Shown here one piece after another: positions 1 through 5,866 of a stretch of 10,074 nt of DNA (position 1 is the first letter of the stretch; every line of letters starts with the position of its first letter). The stretch comes from DASXTS01 sp036505275 (GTDB lineage Bacteria > Actinomycetota > Actinomycetes > Mycobacteriales > Pseudonocardiaceae), in the NCBI GenBank assembly GCA_036505275.1, contig DASXTS010000503.1, positions 1-10,074 of the forward strand, in the 5' to 3' direction. Under the pieces are notes generated by a model. It was given only the letters and a program-made list of their open reading frames with translations. It ran no database searches and was not told the DNA's origin. The position numbers and the translations under genes are program-made.

Positions 1-57
1 ATCGCGTGGCGGCACGACATGCTGACGAACTGGGTGGACGAGAAGGCGCACCGGTGA
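1..57 (+). CDS. 3' end of an unidentified upstream gene (partial)
   Basis: Frame 1 is open from the window edge to a TGA at 55-57 and gives the C-terminal 18 residues IAWRHDMLTNWVDEKAHR. Its stop overlaps the GTG start of the next gene as GTGA, the same coupling seen at other junctions in this operon, so it is probably the first visible member of the same transcript. The fragment has no diagnostic motif and I do not assign a family. An oxygenase, dehydrogenase or hydrolase would all fit the neighbourhood. Confidence 0.6.
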   Translation: MAWRHDMLTNWVDEKAHR

Positions 58-299
58 CGACACCGCCCACCGGCTCGATCCGCAACCCGTGGAACCCGAA
101 CGCCTACTACGTCGACAACGGCGACGGCACCGTCCGGGTCACGATGGGCACCCGCTGGGGACGGTTCCAGCCCGACGGCCAGTACATCGAGGGCACCCTC
201 TTCGAGGCCGACCCCGAGATGTGCGTGTGGGTCTCCGCGCCGCGGCCGAAGGCGCACCACCGGATCAGCCGGGTCCTCGACATGCCTTCCGAGCGCTGA
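54..299 (+). CDS. Small protein of unknown function, 81 aa, paralogue of the next gene
   Basis: I do not recognise this family. The GTG start at 54 overlaps the upstream stop and has AGAAGG at 41-46, seven bases away. An earlier in-frame GTG at 6 lies inside the upstream gene and is less likely. The product is soluble, with no signal peptide or membrane segment. It has an aromatic/Asn/Gly-rich N-terminal half and a core at residues 36-59 with the pattern G-R-F-x2-D-G-x4-G-x-L-x2-A-D-P-E-x-C-x-W. The gene 26 bases downstream encodes a protein of identical length with the same core, so the two arose by tandem duplication. There is one cysteine (Cys57), too few for an iron-sulfur ferredoxin. The position directly ahead of a Rieske oxygenase suggests an accessory or substrate-pathway role, which is inference only. 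Confidence 0.8.
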   Translation: MTTPPTGSIRNPWNPNAYYVDNGDGTVRVTMGTRWGRFQPDGQYIEGTLFEADPEMCVWVSAPRPKAHHRISRVLDMPSER

Positions 300-325
300 A
301 CCGGACTGGGGAGGAGGGCCGGCCG

Positions 326-571
326 ATGCGCAAGATCCAGCACGCACTGAGCGGTGCGGTGTACGAGTGGGCGGAGGACAACATCGGCCCGGTGCTCGTG
401 ACGGACCGGCAGGGCCTGCAGGGCCGCTTCGACCGCGACGGTGACTGGGTCACGGGCGAGCTGCGCCGCGCCGACCCCGAACTGTGCCGCTGGATCGTCA
501 GCGGCGGCCGCAATTCGGGAGGTGCCGCGGCGCGCAGCCGGCGTTTCGAAGTAGAGGAGACGTTCTCCTGA
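326..571 (+). CDS. Small protein of unknown function, 81 aa, second paralogue
   Basis: The ATG at 326 is preceded by a strong Shine-Dalgarno GGAGGAGGG at 310-318, seven bases away. Residues 33-56 repeat the core of the preceding protein: Gly33-Arg-Phe, Asp38-Gly39, Gly44-x-Leu46, then Ala-Asp-Pro-Glu-Leu-Cys54-x-Trp56. The N-terminal half differs between the two, but both keep an acidic/aromatic stretch followed by a Val-rich beta-like segment. The C-terminus is Gly/Ala/Arg-rich and probably flexible. There is one cysteine and no CxxC motif, signal or membrane helix. Its TGA (569-571) overlaps the proposed CTG start of the Rieske gene, implying translational coupling and roughly matched synthesis. 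The function is unknown; a small partner of the oxygenase is the simplest contextual guess. Confidence 0.82.
   Translation: MRKIQHALSGAVYEWAEDNIGPVLVTDRQGLQGRFDRDGDWVTGELRRADPELCRWIVSGGRNSGGAAARSRRFEVEETFS
553..570 (+). promoter_or_regulatory. Ribosome-binding site supporting a CTG start
   Basis: GAGGAG at 554-559 lies eight bases before CTG 568-570, which is in frame with the Rieske gene and overlaps the preceding TGA. No ATG, GTG or TTG exists in that frame between GTG 484 and ATG 676. GTG 484 has no Shine-Dalgarno and lies deep in the preceding gene. ATG 676 would remove the Tyr-Gln-Asp-Leu-Leu region that I expect, from memory of the family, to belong to the protein. Confidence 0.6.
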
Positions 572-1947
572 CCACGCACGCGACGCCACACACGACGCCA
601 CCGACGGGGTTCCGCGGCAACGGTCCGTCATACCAGGATCTCCTTGACCTGGACACCAGGCCGGTGCCCGGCTCGATGCGCCGCGACCAGCCCGGCTACT
701 TCGGCGACGCCGACATCCCGGTCGAGCGCTACCTGTCCCGCGAGTACCACGAGCTGGAGAAGGCCAAGCTGTGGTCCCGGGTGTGGCAGTTCGCCTGCCG
801 CGAGGAGGTGCTCGCCGAGGTCGGCGACACCGAGGTGTACGACATCTGCGACCAGTCGATCCTGCTGGTGCGGGCCGAACCCGGCGCGAACGGCATCAAG
901 GGCTTCATCAACGCCTGCCTGCACCGCGGGCGCGCGCTGCGCGACGGGCCGGGCCGGGTCGGCGAGCTGGAGTGCCCATTCCACGGCTTCTGCTGGTCGC
1001 TTTCCGGCAAGCTGAAGCGGGTACCGAGCGCCTGGGACTTCCCCCAGGTCAAGCCGGACGCGTTCCGGCTGCCCGAGGTCCGGGTCGGCACCTGGGGCGG
1101 GTTCGTCTTCGTCAACCCGGACCTGGAGTGCGAGCCGCTCGAGGACTACCTCGGCGAGTTGCCGATGTTCTTCGATCGCTGGCCGCTGGAGGACCGCTAC
1201 ACCAGGGTGCACGTCTCCAAGGTGATCCGGGTGAACTGGAAGGTGGCCCAAGAGGCCTTCATGGAGTCCTTCCACGTAATCACGACGCATCCGCAGCTGC
1301 TGGCCGGCTTCGGCGACGCCAACTCGCAGTACGACGTGTTCGGCAATGTCTCTCGGGCGATCTCCGCGCGCGGTGTGCCGAGCCCGTACCTGTCCTGGTC
1401 GCCGACCGAGCAGCAGCGGCTGAACAGCCAGATCGACCAACGCATCGACGACCCGCTGCTGCTGGAGGTGCCGGAGGGCAGCACGGCGCGCAAGACGCTG
1501 GCCGAGGCGGCACGGCGATCGCTTCGTTCGATACTCGGCGAGCGGGTGGAGGAGCTGACCGACGCCGAGCTGGTCGACAGCTACTACCTGACCGTGTTCC
1601 CGAACATGCACCCGTGGGGCGGCTACAACCAGATCACCTATCGCTTCCGGCCCAACGGCGACGACCACGAGAGCTGCCGGATGGAGGTCCTGCTGCTGTC
1701 ACCCTTCAAGGGCGATCGGCCGCCGCCGGTCCCGGAAATCCGGCTGGGCCCGGACGAGCCGTGGCGCAGCGCAGTCGAATCGCTCGGCTCGCTGGCGCGG
1801 GTGTTCGACCAGGACGAGTTCAACCTGGAGGCCGTGCAGAAGGGGCTGCGCACGACGCGGAAGCCGGGTGTGACGTTCGGCGTGTACCAGGAGAGCAAGA
1901 TCCGCCACTTCCACCACCTGTACGAGAGGTGGCTGGAGCTGCGCTGA
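568..1947 (+). CDS. Rieske non-heme iron oxygenase, alpha subunit (aromatic-ring-hydroxylating dioxygenase family)
   Basis: The catalytic subunit inserts oxygen from O2 using electrons passed from the Rieske cluster to a mononuclear iron. From the CTG start the protein has 459 residues, normal for the family. The Rieske motif is complete: Cys117-Leu-His119, sixteen residues, Cys136-Pro-Phe-His139. The catalytic domain shows the facial-triad helix with His236 and His241 (HxxxxH before Pro), preceded by Glu233 at the bridging position where naphthalene dioxygenase has Asp; Glu occurs there in carnitine/choline-type monooxygenases. The third iron ligand is probably Asp416 (or Asp414), in the Asp-Gln-Asp segment before a Gln-Lys-Gly. 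The segment Trp-Gln-x-Ala-Cys near residue 70 is also typical. No classical beta subunit, ferredoxin or reductase is adjacent, so electron donors must be encoded elsewhere. The substrate cannot be deduced. An N-terminal GTG at 484 is an alternative start but overlaps the previous gene by 88 bases. Confidence 0.93.
   Translation: MTTHATPHTTPPTGFRGNGPSYQDLLDLDTRPVPGSMRRDQPGYFGDADIPVERYLSREYHELEKAKLWSRVWQFACREEVLAEVGDTEVYDICDQSILLVRAEPGANGIKGFINACLHRGRALRDGPGRVGELECPFHGFCWSLSGKLKRVPSAWDFPQVKPDAFRLPEVRVGTWGGFVFVNPDLECEPLEDYLGELPMFFDRWPLEDRYTRVHVSKVIRVNWKVAQEAFMESFHVITTHPQLLAGFGDANSQYDVFGNVSRAISARGVPSPYLSWSPTEQQRLNSQIDQRIDDPLLLEVPEGSTARKTLAEAARRSLRSILGERVEELTDAELVDSYYLTVFPNMHPWGGYNQITYRFRPNGDDHESCRMEVLLLSPFKGDRPPPVPEIRLGPDEPWRSAVESLGSLARVFDQDEFNLEAVQKGLRTTRKPGVTFGVYQESKIRHFHHLYERWLELR
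1935..1946 (+). promoter_or_regulatory. Ribosome-binding site supporting a second CTG start
   Basis: GGAG at 1935-1938 sits five bases before CTG 1944-1946, which overlaps the TGA of the Rieske gene as CTGA. Starting there gives an N-terminus of Met-Thr-Ile-Leu-Asp-Arg-Phe-Arg, which I recall as a common beginning for this SDR group. The next conventional start, GTG 1968, lacks a Shine-Dalgarno. Confidence 0.55.
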
Positions 1948-2732
1948 CGATCCTGGACCGCTTCCGGGTGGACGGCCGTGCCGCGGTGGTGACCGGCTCC
2001 GGCCGCGGCATCGGCAGGGCCATCGCGATCGCGCTCGCAGAGGCGGGCGCGGACGTCGTGGTCACCGCCCGCCGGGCGGCGGATGTGGCGGCCACCGCTG
2101 GGGAGATCCGGGCGCGCGGTCGGCGGGCCGTGGAGTTCCCCGGCGACCTGCGTGACGACATCACCGAGGCGCTGGCGCAGGCGGCGGTGGACGCCTTCGG
2201 CCGGCTCGACATCTGGATCAACAACGCGGGCGGTACGGACGAGGCTGGCGTCCGCCCAGCCATCGAGACGAGCGACGCGCAGGTGCGGGACATGCTCGAG
2301 CTCAACTTCGTGGCGGCCTTCGCCGGCTCCCGCGCGGCGGCGCGGCGTATGACGCTGGGTGGCGCGATCTTGAACGTGGCGTCCGGGGCGGGGATGCGCG
2401 CTGCGCCGAACACCGCGGCGTACGCGGCGGCGAAGGCGGCGCTGCTGAACCTCACCGTCACCATGGCGGCCGAGCTCGCGCCGCGCGGGATCCGGGTGAA
2501 CGCGATCTCTCCCGGCATGGTCCCGACCGACTCGTTCTTCCAGGTGCTCGAGTTCACCGAAGCCGACCTGCCGCGGCTGGCGAAAACGGTGCCGCTCGGC
2601 CGGATGGGCACGCCGGAGGACATGGCCGCCGCCGTCCTCTACCTGGCCTCGCCCGCATCGTCCTGGGTGACCGGGCAGAACATCCTCATCGGCGGCGGCC
2701 GGGAGGGCGGCCGGTCCGTCGAGCGCAGCTGA
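1944..2732 (+). CDS. Short-chain dehydrogenase/reductase (classical SDR)
   Basis: Cytoplasmic NAD(P)-dependent alcohol/ketone oxidoreductase of 262 residues, the usual classical-SDR length. The cofactor motif is Thr17-Gly-Ser-Gly-Arg-Gly-Ile-Gly24. A Thr-Ala-Arg-Arg sequence after the second beta strand hints at NADP(H), because basic residues there favour the phosphate. The Asn-Asn-Ala-Gly structural motif follows, then catalytic Ser147, Tyr160 and Lys164 (Tyr-Ala-Ala-Ala-Lys). The C-terminal Gly-Gly-Gly after Thr-Gly-Gln is typical. It follows the Rieske gene without a gap, so oxidation of the hydroxylated product is a natural role. The start is probably CTG 1944; GTG 1968 is the alternative and would cost eight residues. 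The stop codon forms the first bases of a 14-bp tandem repeat. The substrate is unknown. Confidence 0.93.
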   Translation: MTILDRFRVDGRAAVVTGSGRGIGRAIAIALAEAGADVVVTARRAADVAATAGEIRARGRRAVEFPGDLRDDITEALAQAAVDAFGRLDIWINNAGGTDEAGVRPAIETSDAQVRDMLELNFVAAFAGSRAAARRMTLGGAILNVASGAGMRAAPNTAAYAAAKAALLNLTVTMAAELAPRGIRVNAISPGMVPTDSFFQVLEFTEADLPRLAKTVPLGRMGTPEDMAAAVLYLASPASSWVTGQNILIGGGREGGRSVERS

Positions 2733-2801
2733 CGCCCGGCCGCTGACGCCCGGCCGCTGACGCCCGGCCGCTCCGCCGCACGGACGCTGACGCCTGGCCG
2801 G
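2730..2801. repeat. 14-bp tandem repeat between convergent genes
   Basis: TGACGCCCGGCCGC occurs three times perfectly in a row at 2730-2771, with a fourth degenerate copy (TGACGCCTGGCCGG) at 2788-2801. The first copy contains the SDR stop codon. The array fills the 86-base gap between the converging SDR and LLM genes. A short pairing, CGGAC (2781-2785) with GTCCG (2801-2805), could form a weak hairpin, but there is no U-tract, so a terminator role is only possible. Confidence 0.85.
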
Positions 2802-2818
2802 TCCGGCGCACGCTCGTG

Positions 2819-3727
2819 TCAGGCGGCGGCTTCGAGCAGCGGCGCGAGCGTCTTGGGGACGGCGGCCCAGCGCTCCGGGGTGTCCAGCGCCGGGTCGAAG
2901 TTGGTGTCGACGATGATGGCATCCACGCCTGCCTCGCCCGAGGCGGCCACCTCGGCGGCCAGTTCGTCCACGCCGAGCGTGCGCAGATTCGCGACCTGCA
3001 CCGGAGGCGTGGTGAACGTGCGCCGGAAGAGCTGCAGCGGCCGCATGCCGGCCGGGCGCATCTGCTTGAGCTGCTCGAAGGTCTCCATGTGCTGGTCCAG
3101 TGTCCCCGACGCGGGGTTCCAGATGTCGAACCTCTCCGCCGTCCGGCGCAGGCCGGCCGGCGAACGCATGCCGGACAGCAGGCGCGGGTACGGGCGCTGC
3201 ACCGGCTTCGGCCTGACCTCCGACTCGGGAATCGTGAAGAAGCGGCCGCTGAACTCCACCGGGTCCGGACCCCAGCAGGCCAGCAGCGCGTCGATCAGCT
3301 CGTCGCAGCGGGCACCGCGGGTGCGCGGATTGACGTCGACGACCCAGTGCTCCTCGTCGGACCAGCCCACGCTGAACCCGGCGACGAGGCGCCCCTCGGA
3401 CAGCAGGTCGACGGTCGACAGCTTCTGCGCCAGCTGCACCGGCCGGTGCAGACCGGCGACCAGGACGCTCGAGCCGACCACCGGCTTGGTGGTCCACACC
3501 GCCGCGGCGGTCAGCGTCTCCAGCGCGCCGAGCATGCTGCGGTAGGCCTGCGGCACGGCGAGCCCCGGCCGCGCCGAGTACCCGGACACCGGGTTCAGCG
3601 GGTAGAACAGGTGCTCCTGCACCCACAGGCTGGCGAACCCCAGCTCCTCGGCGTTCTCGCAGAATGCCCGCAGCCCGGCGCGGGTGACGTGGCCGCCCAG
3701 CTGGGGCAGCGCGAGCCCAACGTCCAC
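2819..3727 (-). CDS. LLM-class F420-dependent/flavin oxidoreductase (luciferase-like)
   Basis: TIM-barrel luciferase-like monooxygenase family protein of 302 residues, the size of the TIGR03619-type F420 group. In order it shows an N-terminal first strand (Val-Gly-Leu-Ala-Leu-Pro-Gln), a Glu-Leu-Gly-Phe-x-Ser-Leu-Trp segment before the Gln-Glu-His loop, and a central Arg-Pro-Val-Gln-Leu-Ala-Gln-Lys stretch. This leads into Leu-Ser-Glu-Gly-Arg-Leu, followed by Gly-x-Ser-Val-Gly-Trp, all hallmarks of the family. It would transfer hydride with F420 or reduced FMN, perhaps on an alcohol, ketone or oxygenation step. I chose GTG at 3725-3727 because GGGGAG lies five bases upstream (3733-3738) and the protein then begins at the first barrel strand. 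A longer ATG start at 3784 would run through the promoter and operator region. It is transcribed divergently from the aldehyde dehydrogenase. F420 versus FMN use cannot be settled from sequence by eye. Confidence 0.9.
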   Translation of the reverse strand: MDVGLALPQLGGHVTRAGLRAFCENAEELGFASLWVQEHLFYPLNPVSGYSARPGLAVPQAYRSMLGALETLTAAAVWTTKPVVGSSVLVAGLHRPVQLAQKLSTVDLLSEGRLVAGFSVGWSDEEHWVVDVNPRTRGARCDELIDALLACWGPDPVEFSGRFFTIPESEVRPKPVQRPYPRLLSGMRSPAGLRRTAERFDIWNPASGTLDQHMETFEQLKQMRPAGMRPLQLFRRTFTTPPVQVANLRTLGVDELAAEVAASGEAGVDAIIVDTNFDPALDTPERWAAVPKTLAPLLEAAA

Positions 3728-3745
3728 CGCTTCTCCCCGGGGATA

Positions 3746-3806
3746 CTTTGTGTATCTGGCATGCAGAAAGCTATACCGGGCCAAGCTGGAGTGGCAATGC
3801 AGAAAG
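3746..3806. promoter_or_regulatory. Operator-like inverted and direct repeat in the LLM/ALDH divergent region
   Basis: CTTTGTGTAT (3746-3755) and ATGCAGAAAG (3761-3770) form an inverted repeat matching at 8 of 10 positions around a 5-base spacer. ATGCAGAAAG recurs exactly at 3797-3806. The inverted pair covers the expected transcription start of the LLM gene, and the third copy abuts or overlaps the -35 box. That geometry suits repression by a dimeric regulator such as a TetR- or GntR-type protein; none is encoded in the window. Confidence 0.5.
3770..3797 (-). promoter_or_regulatory. Predicted sigma70-type promoter of the LLM gene
   Basis: On the minus strand TTGCCA (complement of 3792-3797) and TATAGC (complement of 3770-3775) are separated by 16 bases. 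Transcription would begin near 3763, giving a leader of roughly 35 bases before the GTG start. This is unusually AT-rich for this window and lies in the only sizeable gap upstream of the gene. Confidence 0.55.
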
Positions 3807-3897
3807 TACGCGGGCAGGGGTGTCCGCGGCCGACCTGCCGCCGGTAGCGTGAGCGCTGCGCGCTGTTCGCGCGCGGACTCGACCCGGAGGCCTCGAG

Positions 3898-5370
3898 GTG
3901 GACGTCCGCAAGGAGCTGTACATCGGGGGGCAGTGGATCGCCCCGCAGGCGGACGGCGAGATAACCGTCGTCGACAGCCGTACCGACGAGGTCATGGGCA
4001 GCGTGCCCCGCGGCGGCCCTGCCGAGGTGGAGCGGGCCGTGGCCGCCGCGCGCGCGGCGTTCCCCGCGTGGTCGGCGACGTCGATGCCGGAGCGGGTGGG
4101 TGCGCTGCGCGGCATCGCCGACGCGCTGGACGCCAGATCCGACGAGCTGGCCGAGCTGATGTCCCGCGAGGTCGGCACGCCCATCGGCGCATCGCGGCGG
4201 GTGCAGGTGGGCCTGGCCGCCAACGTGTTCCGGTCGATGGCCGACATCGCGGAGGAGTTCCCGCTCGAGCAGCGGATCGACAACTCGCTGCTCATTCGCC
4301 AGCCGGCCGGTGTGGTCGCCGCCATCACGCCGTGGAACTACCCCCTCTACCAGCTGGCGGCGAAGCTCGCCCCGGCGCTCGCCGCGGGCTGCGCCACGAT
4401 CCTGAAGCCGGCGAGCGCAGCGCCGCTAGCCGCGTTCGTGCTCGCGGAGGTGCTCGACGGGCTCGACCTGCCGCCGGGAACGGTGAACGTCGTCAGCGGG
4501 CCGGGCAGCAAGATCGGTGAGCAGCTCGCCGCGCACCGCGATGTCGACATGGTGAGCATCACCGGCTCCACCCAGGCCGGCATCCGGGTCGCGCAGGCCG
4601 CGGCGCAGACGGTCAAACGGGTGACGCTCGAGCTGGGCGGCAAGTCCGCGTTCCTGCTCCTCGACGACAGCGACCTCGCCCAGGCGCTGCCCGTCGCGGT
4701 GCGCGGCTGCTTCGTCAACAACGGGCAGACCTGCGCGGCGCTGACCCGGTTGATAGTCCCGCGGGACCTGCTGGGCGAGGTGGCGGACGGGCTCGCCGAC
4801 CTCGTCGGCGCCATGCGGGTCGGGGATCCCCTCGATCCGGCCACCGACCTGGGTCCGGTGGTCACGGCCGGACAGCGCAAGACGATCCTGGACTACATCG
4901 AGCGGGGCAGCGCCGAGGGCGCCACGCTGGTCACCGGCGGCGCCGAGCGGCCGGCCGGGCTCGACCGCGGCTGCTACGTGCGGCCGACGGTGTTCTCCGG
5001 CGTCCACCCTGACATGGTCATCGCTCGGGAGGAGATCTTCGGCCCGGTCCTGGCCGTGCTGCCGGCCGAGGACACCGACGACGCCGTCCGCATCGCCAAC
5101 GACTGCGACTACGGGCTCTCCGGCGGCGTGTGGTCGGCCGACGAGCAGCGGGCGATCGCGGTGGCGCGGCGGCTGCGGACCGGCCAGGTGGCGATCAACG
5201 GCGGGCGGTTCAACGTGAAGGCACCCTTCGGCGGCTACAAGCTGTCCGGCGTGGGCCGCGAGCTGGGCGAGCACGGCCTCGCGGAGTACTTCGAGCTGAC
5301 CTCACTGCAGTTGCCGTCTCCGACTCCGGAGTCGAGCCCCGGGTCGCTGCTCCCGGGAGAGCAGCCCTAG
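3898..5370 (+). CDS. NAD(P)-dependent aldehyde dehydrogenase
   Basis: Oxidises an aldehyde to the carboxylic acid in the cytoplasm. At 490 residues it is full length for the ALDH superfamily. Active-site residues are in place: Asn147 in Thr-Pro-Trp-Asn-Tyr-Pro, Glu245 in Glu-Leu-Gly-Gly-Lys, and nucleophile Cys279 in Gly-Gln-Thr-Cys. The Glu-to-Cys spacing of 34 matches mammalian ALDH2. A Gly-Ser-Thr-Gln-Ala-Gly loop binds the nucleotide, and the C-terminal Pro-Phe-Gly-Gly-Tyr-Lys-x-Ser-Gly is present. GTG 3898 is chosen because CGGAGG at 3885-3890 lies seven bases upstream and the sequence starts with the usual Glu-Leu-Tyr-Ile-Gly-Gly-Gln-Trp. A Pro/Ser-rich tail of about 15 residues extends past the family end. 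The next gene starts two bases after the stop. The substrate is not evident; an aldehyde from the Rieske/SDR pathway is plausible. Confidence 0.95.
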   Translation: MDVRKELYIGGQWIAPQADGEITVVDSRTDEVMGSVPRGGPAEVERAVAAARAAFPAWSATSMPERVGALRGIADALDARSDELAELMSREVGTPIGASRRVQVGLAANVFRSMADIAEEFPLEQRIDNSLLIRQPAGVVAAITPWNYPLYQLAAKLAPALAAGCATILKPASAAPLAAFVLAEVLDGLDLPPGTVNVVSGPGSKIGEQLAAHRDVDMVSITGSTQAGIRVAQAAAQTVKRVTLELGGKSAFLLLDDSDLAQALPVAVRGCFVNNGQTCAALTRLIVPRDLLGEVADGLADLVGAMRVGDPLDPATDLGPVVTAGQRKTILDYIERGSAEGATLVTGGAERPAGLDRGCYVRPTVFSGVHPDMVIAREEIFGPVLAVLPAEDTDDAVRIANDCDYGLSGGVWSADEQRAIAVARRLRTGQVAINGGRFNVKAPFGGYKLSGVGRELGEHGLAEYFELTSLQLPSPTPESSPGSLLPGEQP

Positions 5371-5372
5371 CG

Positions 5373-5864
5373 ATGGACGGCCCAGGCATTGATGGCCCAT
5401 CGATTGATGGCCCAGGCACTGATGGCTCGGCGCTGGCGCCCGAGGACGAGCTCGCCATCCGCAACCTCCTCGCCCGCTACGGCGACGCCGTCTGCCGCCG
5501 GGACGCCGGCGCGTGGATCGCCACTTGGGCGCCGGACTGCACCTGGGACCTCGGCGGCGGGCGGGTCACCCGCGGCCACGAGCAGACGCTCGCGCTGTGG
5601 CGGTCGTCCATCGCCAAATACGCCTGGGTCGCCCAGCTCCCCGCGTCGGGCACCGTGGAGCTGGTCGACGGTCAGGCCCGCGGGCGGTGGTACGTCCTCG
5701 AGCTGAACCATCTCGCCGACGGCGATGGGGTCATGCACCTCGGCCATTACGCGGACACCTACGTGCGAACCGAAGCGGGCTGGCGATTCGGCGTGCGCAA
5801 GTTCCACCTGATCTACCGGGGGGCCATGGAACCGGGCGAGGTACGGCCGCTGGAAGGAAGCTGA
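5373..5864 (+). CDS. NTF2-like (SnoaL-type) protein with repetitive N-terminus
   Basis: Cone-shaped alpha+beta fold protein of 163 residues. Residues 24 to about 150 form the NTF2-like domain: a first helix with Ile-Arg-Asn-Leu-Leu-Ala-Arg-Tyr, Trp-x2-Asp near 52-55, and a final strand pair with Thr-Glu-x-Gly-Trp-Arg-Phe. Residues 2-18 are a low-complexity repeat (Asp-Gly-Pro-Gly-Ile and variants) encoded by imperfect 15-bp units, probably a recent expansion. Unlike the two minus-strand relatives, it has Tyr36 but Cys41 where they have the catalytic-type Asp, and Leu89 where they have His. It may therefore be non-catalytic, a different enzyme, or a partner; Rieske beta subunits share this fold. 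ATG 5373 lies two bases after the ALDH stop. The only Shine-Dalgarno candidate (GGGAG, 5355-5359) is 13 bases away, so the true start could lie differently or translation may be coupled. Confidence 0.82.
   Translation: MDGPGIDGPSIDGPGTDGSALAPEDELAIRNLLARYGDAVCRRDAGAWIATWAPDCTWDLGGGRVTRGHEQTLALWRSSIAKYAWVAQLPASGTVELVDGQARGRWYVLELNHLADGDGVMHLGHYADTYVRTEAGWRFGVRKFHLIYRGAMEPGEVRPLEGS
5376..5435 (+). repeat. 15-bp coding tandem repeat
   Basis: Three clear units, GACGGCCCAGGCATT (5376-5390), GATGGCCCATCGATT (5391-5405) and GATGGCCCAGGCACT (5406-5420), are followed by a diverged fourth at 5421-5435. Being a multiple of three, the units keep the frame and extend the N-terminus of the NTF2-like protein by five residues each. 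Confidence 0.85.
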
Positions 5865-5866
5865 GC

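Noticed and set aside
54..571. The two small proteins as ferredoxins or Rieske-type electron carriers
   Set aside because: Each has a single cysteine and no CxxC or CxH pattern, so neither can hold an iron-sulfur cluster on its own.
771..1943. N-terminal extension of the SDR frame through the Rieske gene
   Set aside because: Low-complexity Arg/Ala/Pro translation with no motif, fully inside the Rieske gene; the SDR begins at its own Rossmann strand near 1944.
2730..2801. CRISPR array
   Set aside because: The repeats are only 14 bases, directly adjoining and without spacers.
1638..3626. Very long open frame on the minus strand across Rieske, SDR and LLM genes
   Set aside because: Arg/Ala/Gly-rich antisense product of GC-biased codons; the other frames carry clear enzyme motifs over the same DNA.
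3728..3784. Longer start for the LLM protein at the ATG at 3784
   Set aside because: It would add 19 atypical residues across the predicted promoter and operator; GTG 3725-3727 has a good ribosome-binding site and family-like N-terminus.
3842..3878. Plus-strand promoter for the aldehyde dehydrogenase (TAGCGT at 3845-3850)
   Set aside because: No matching -35 box at a proper distance; such hexamers are expected by chance.
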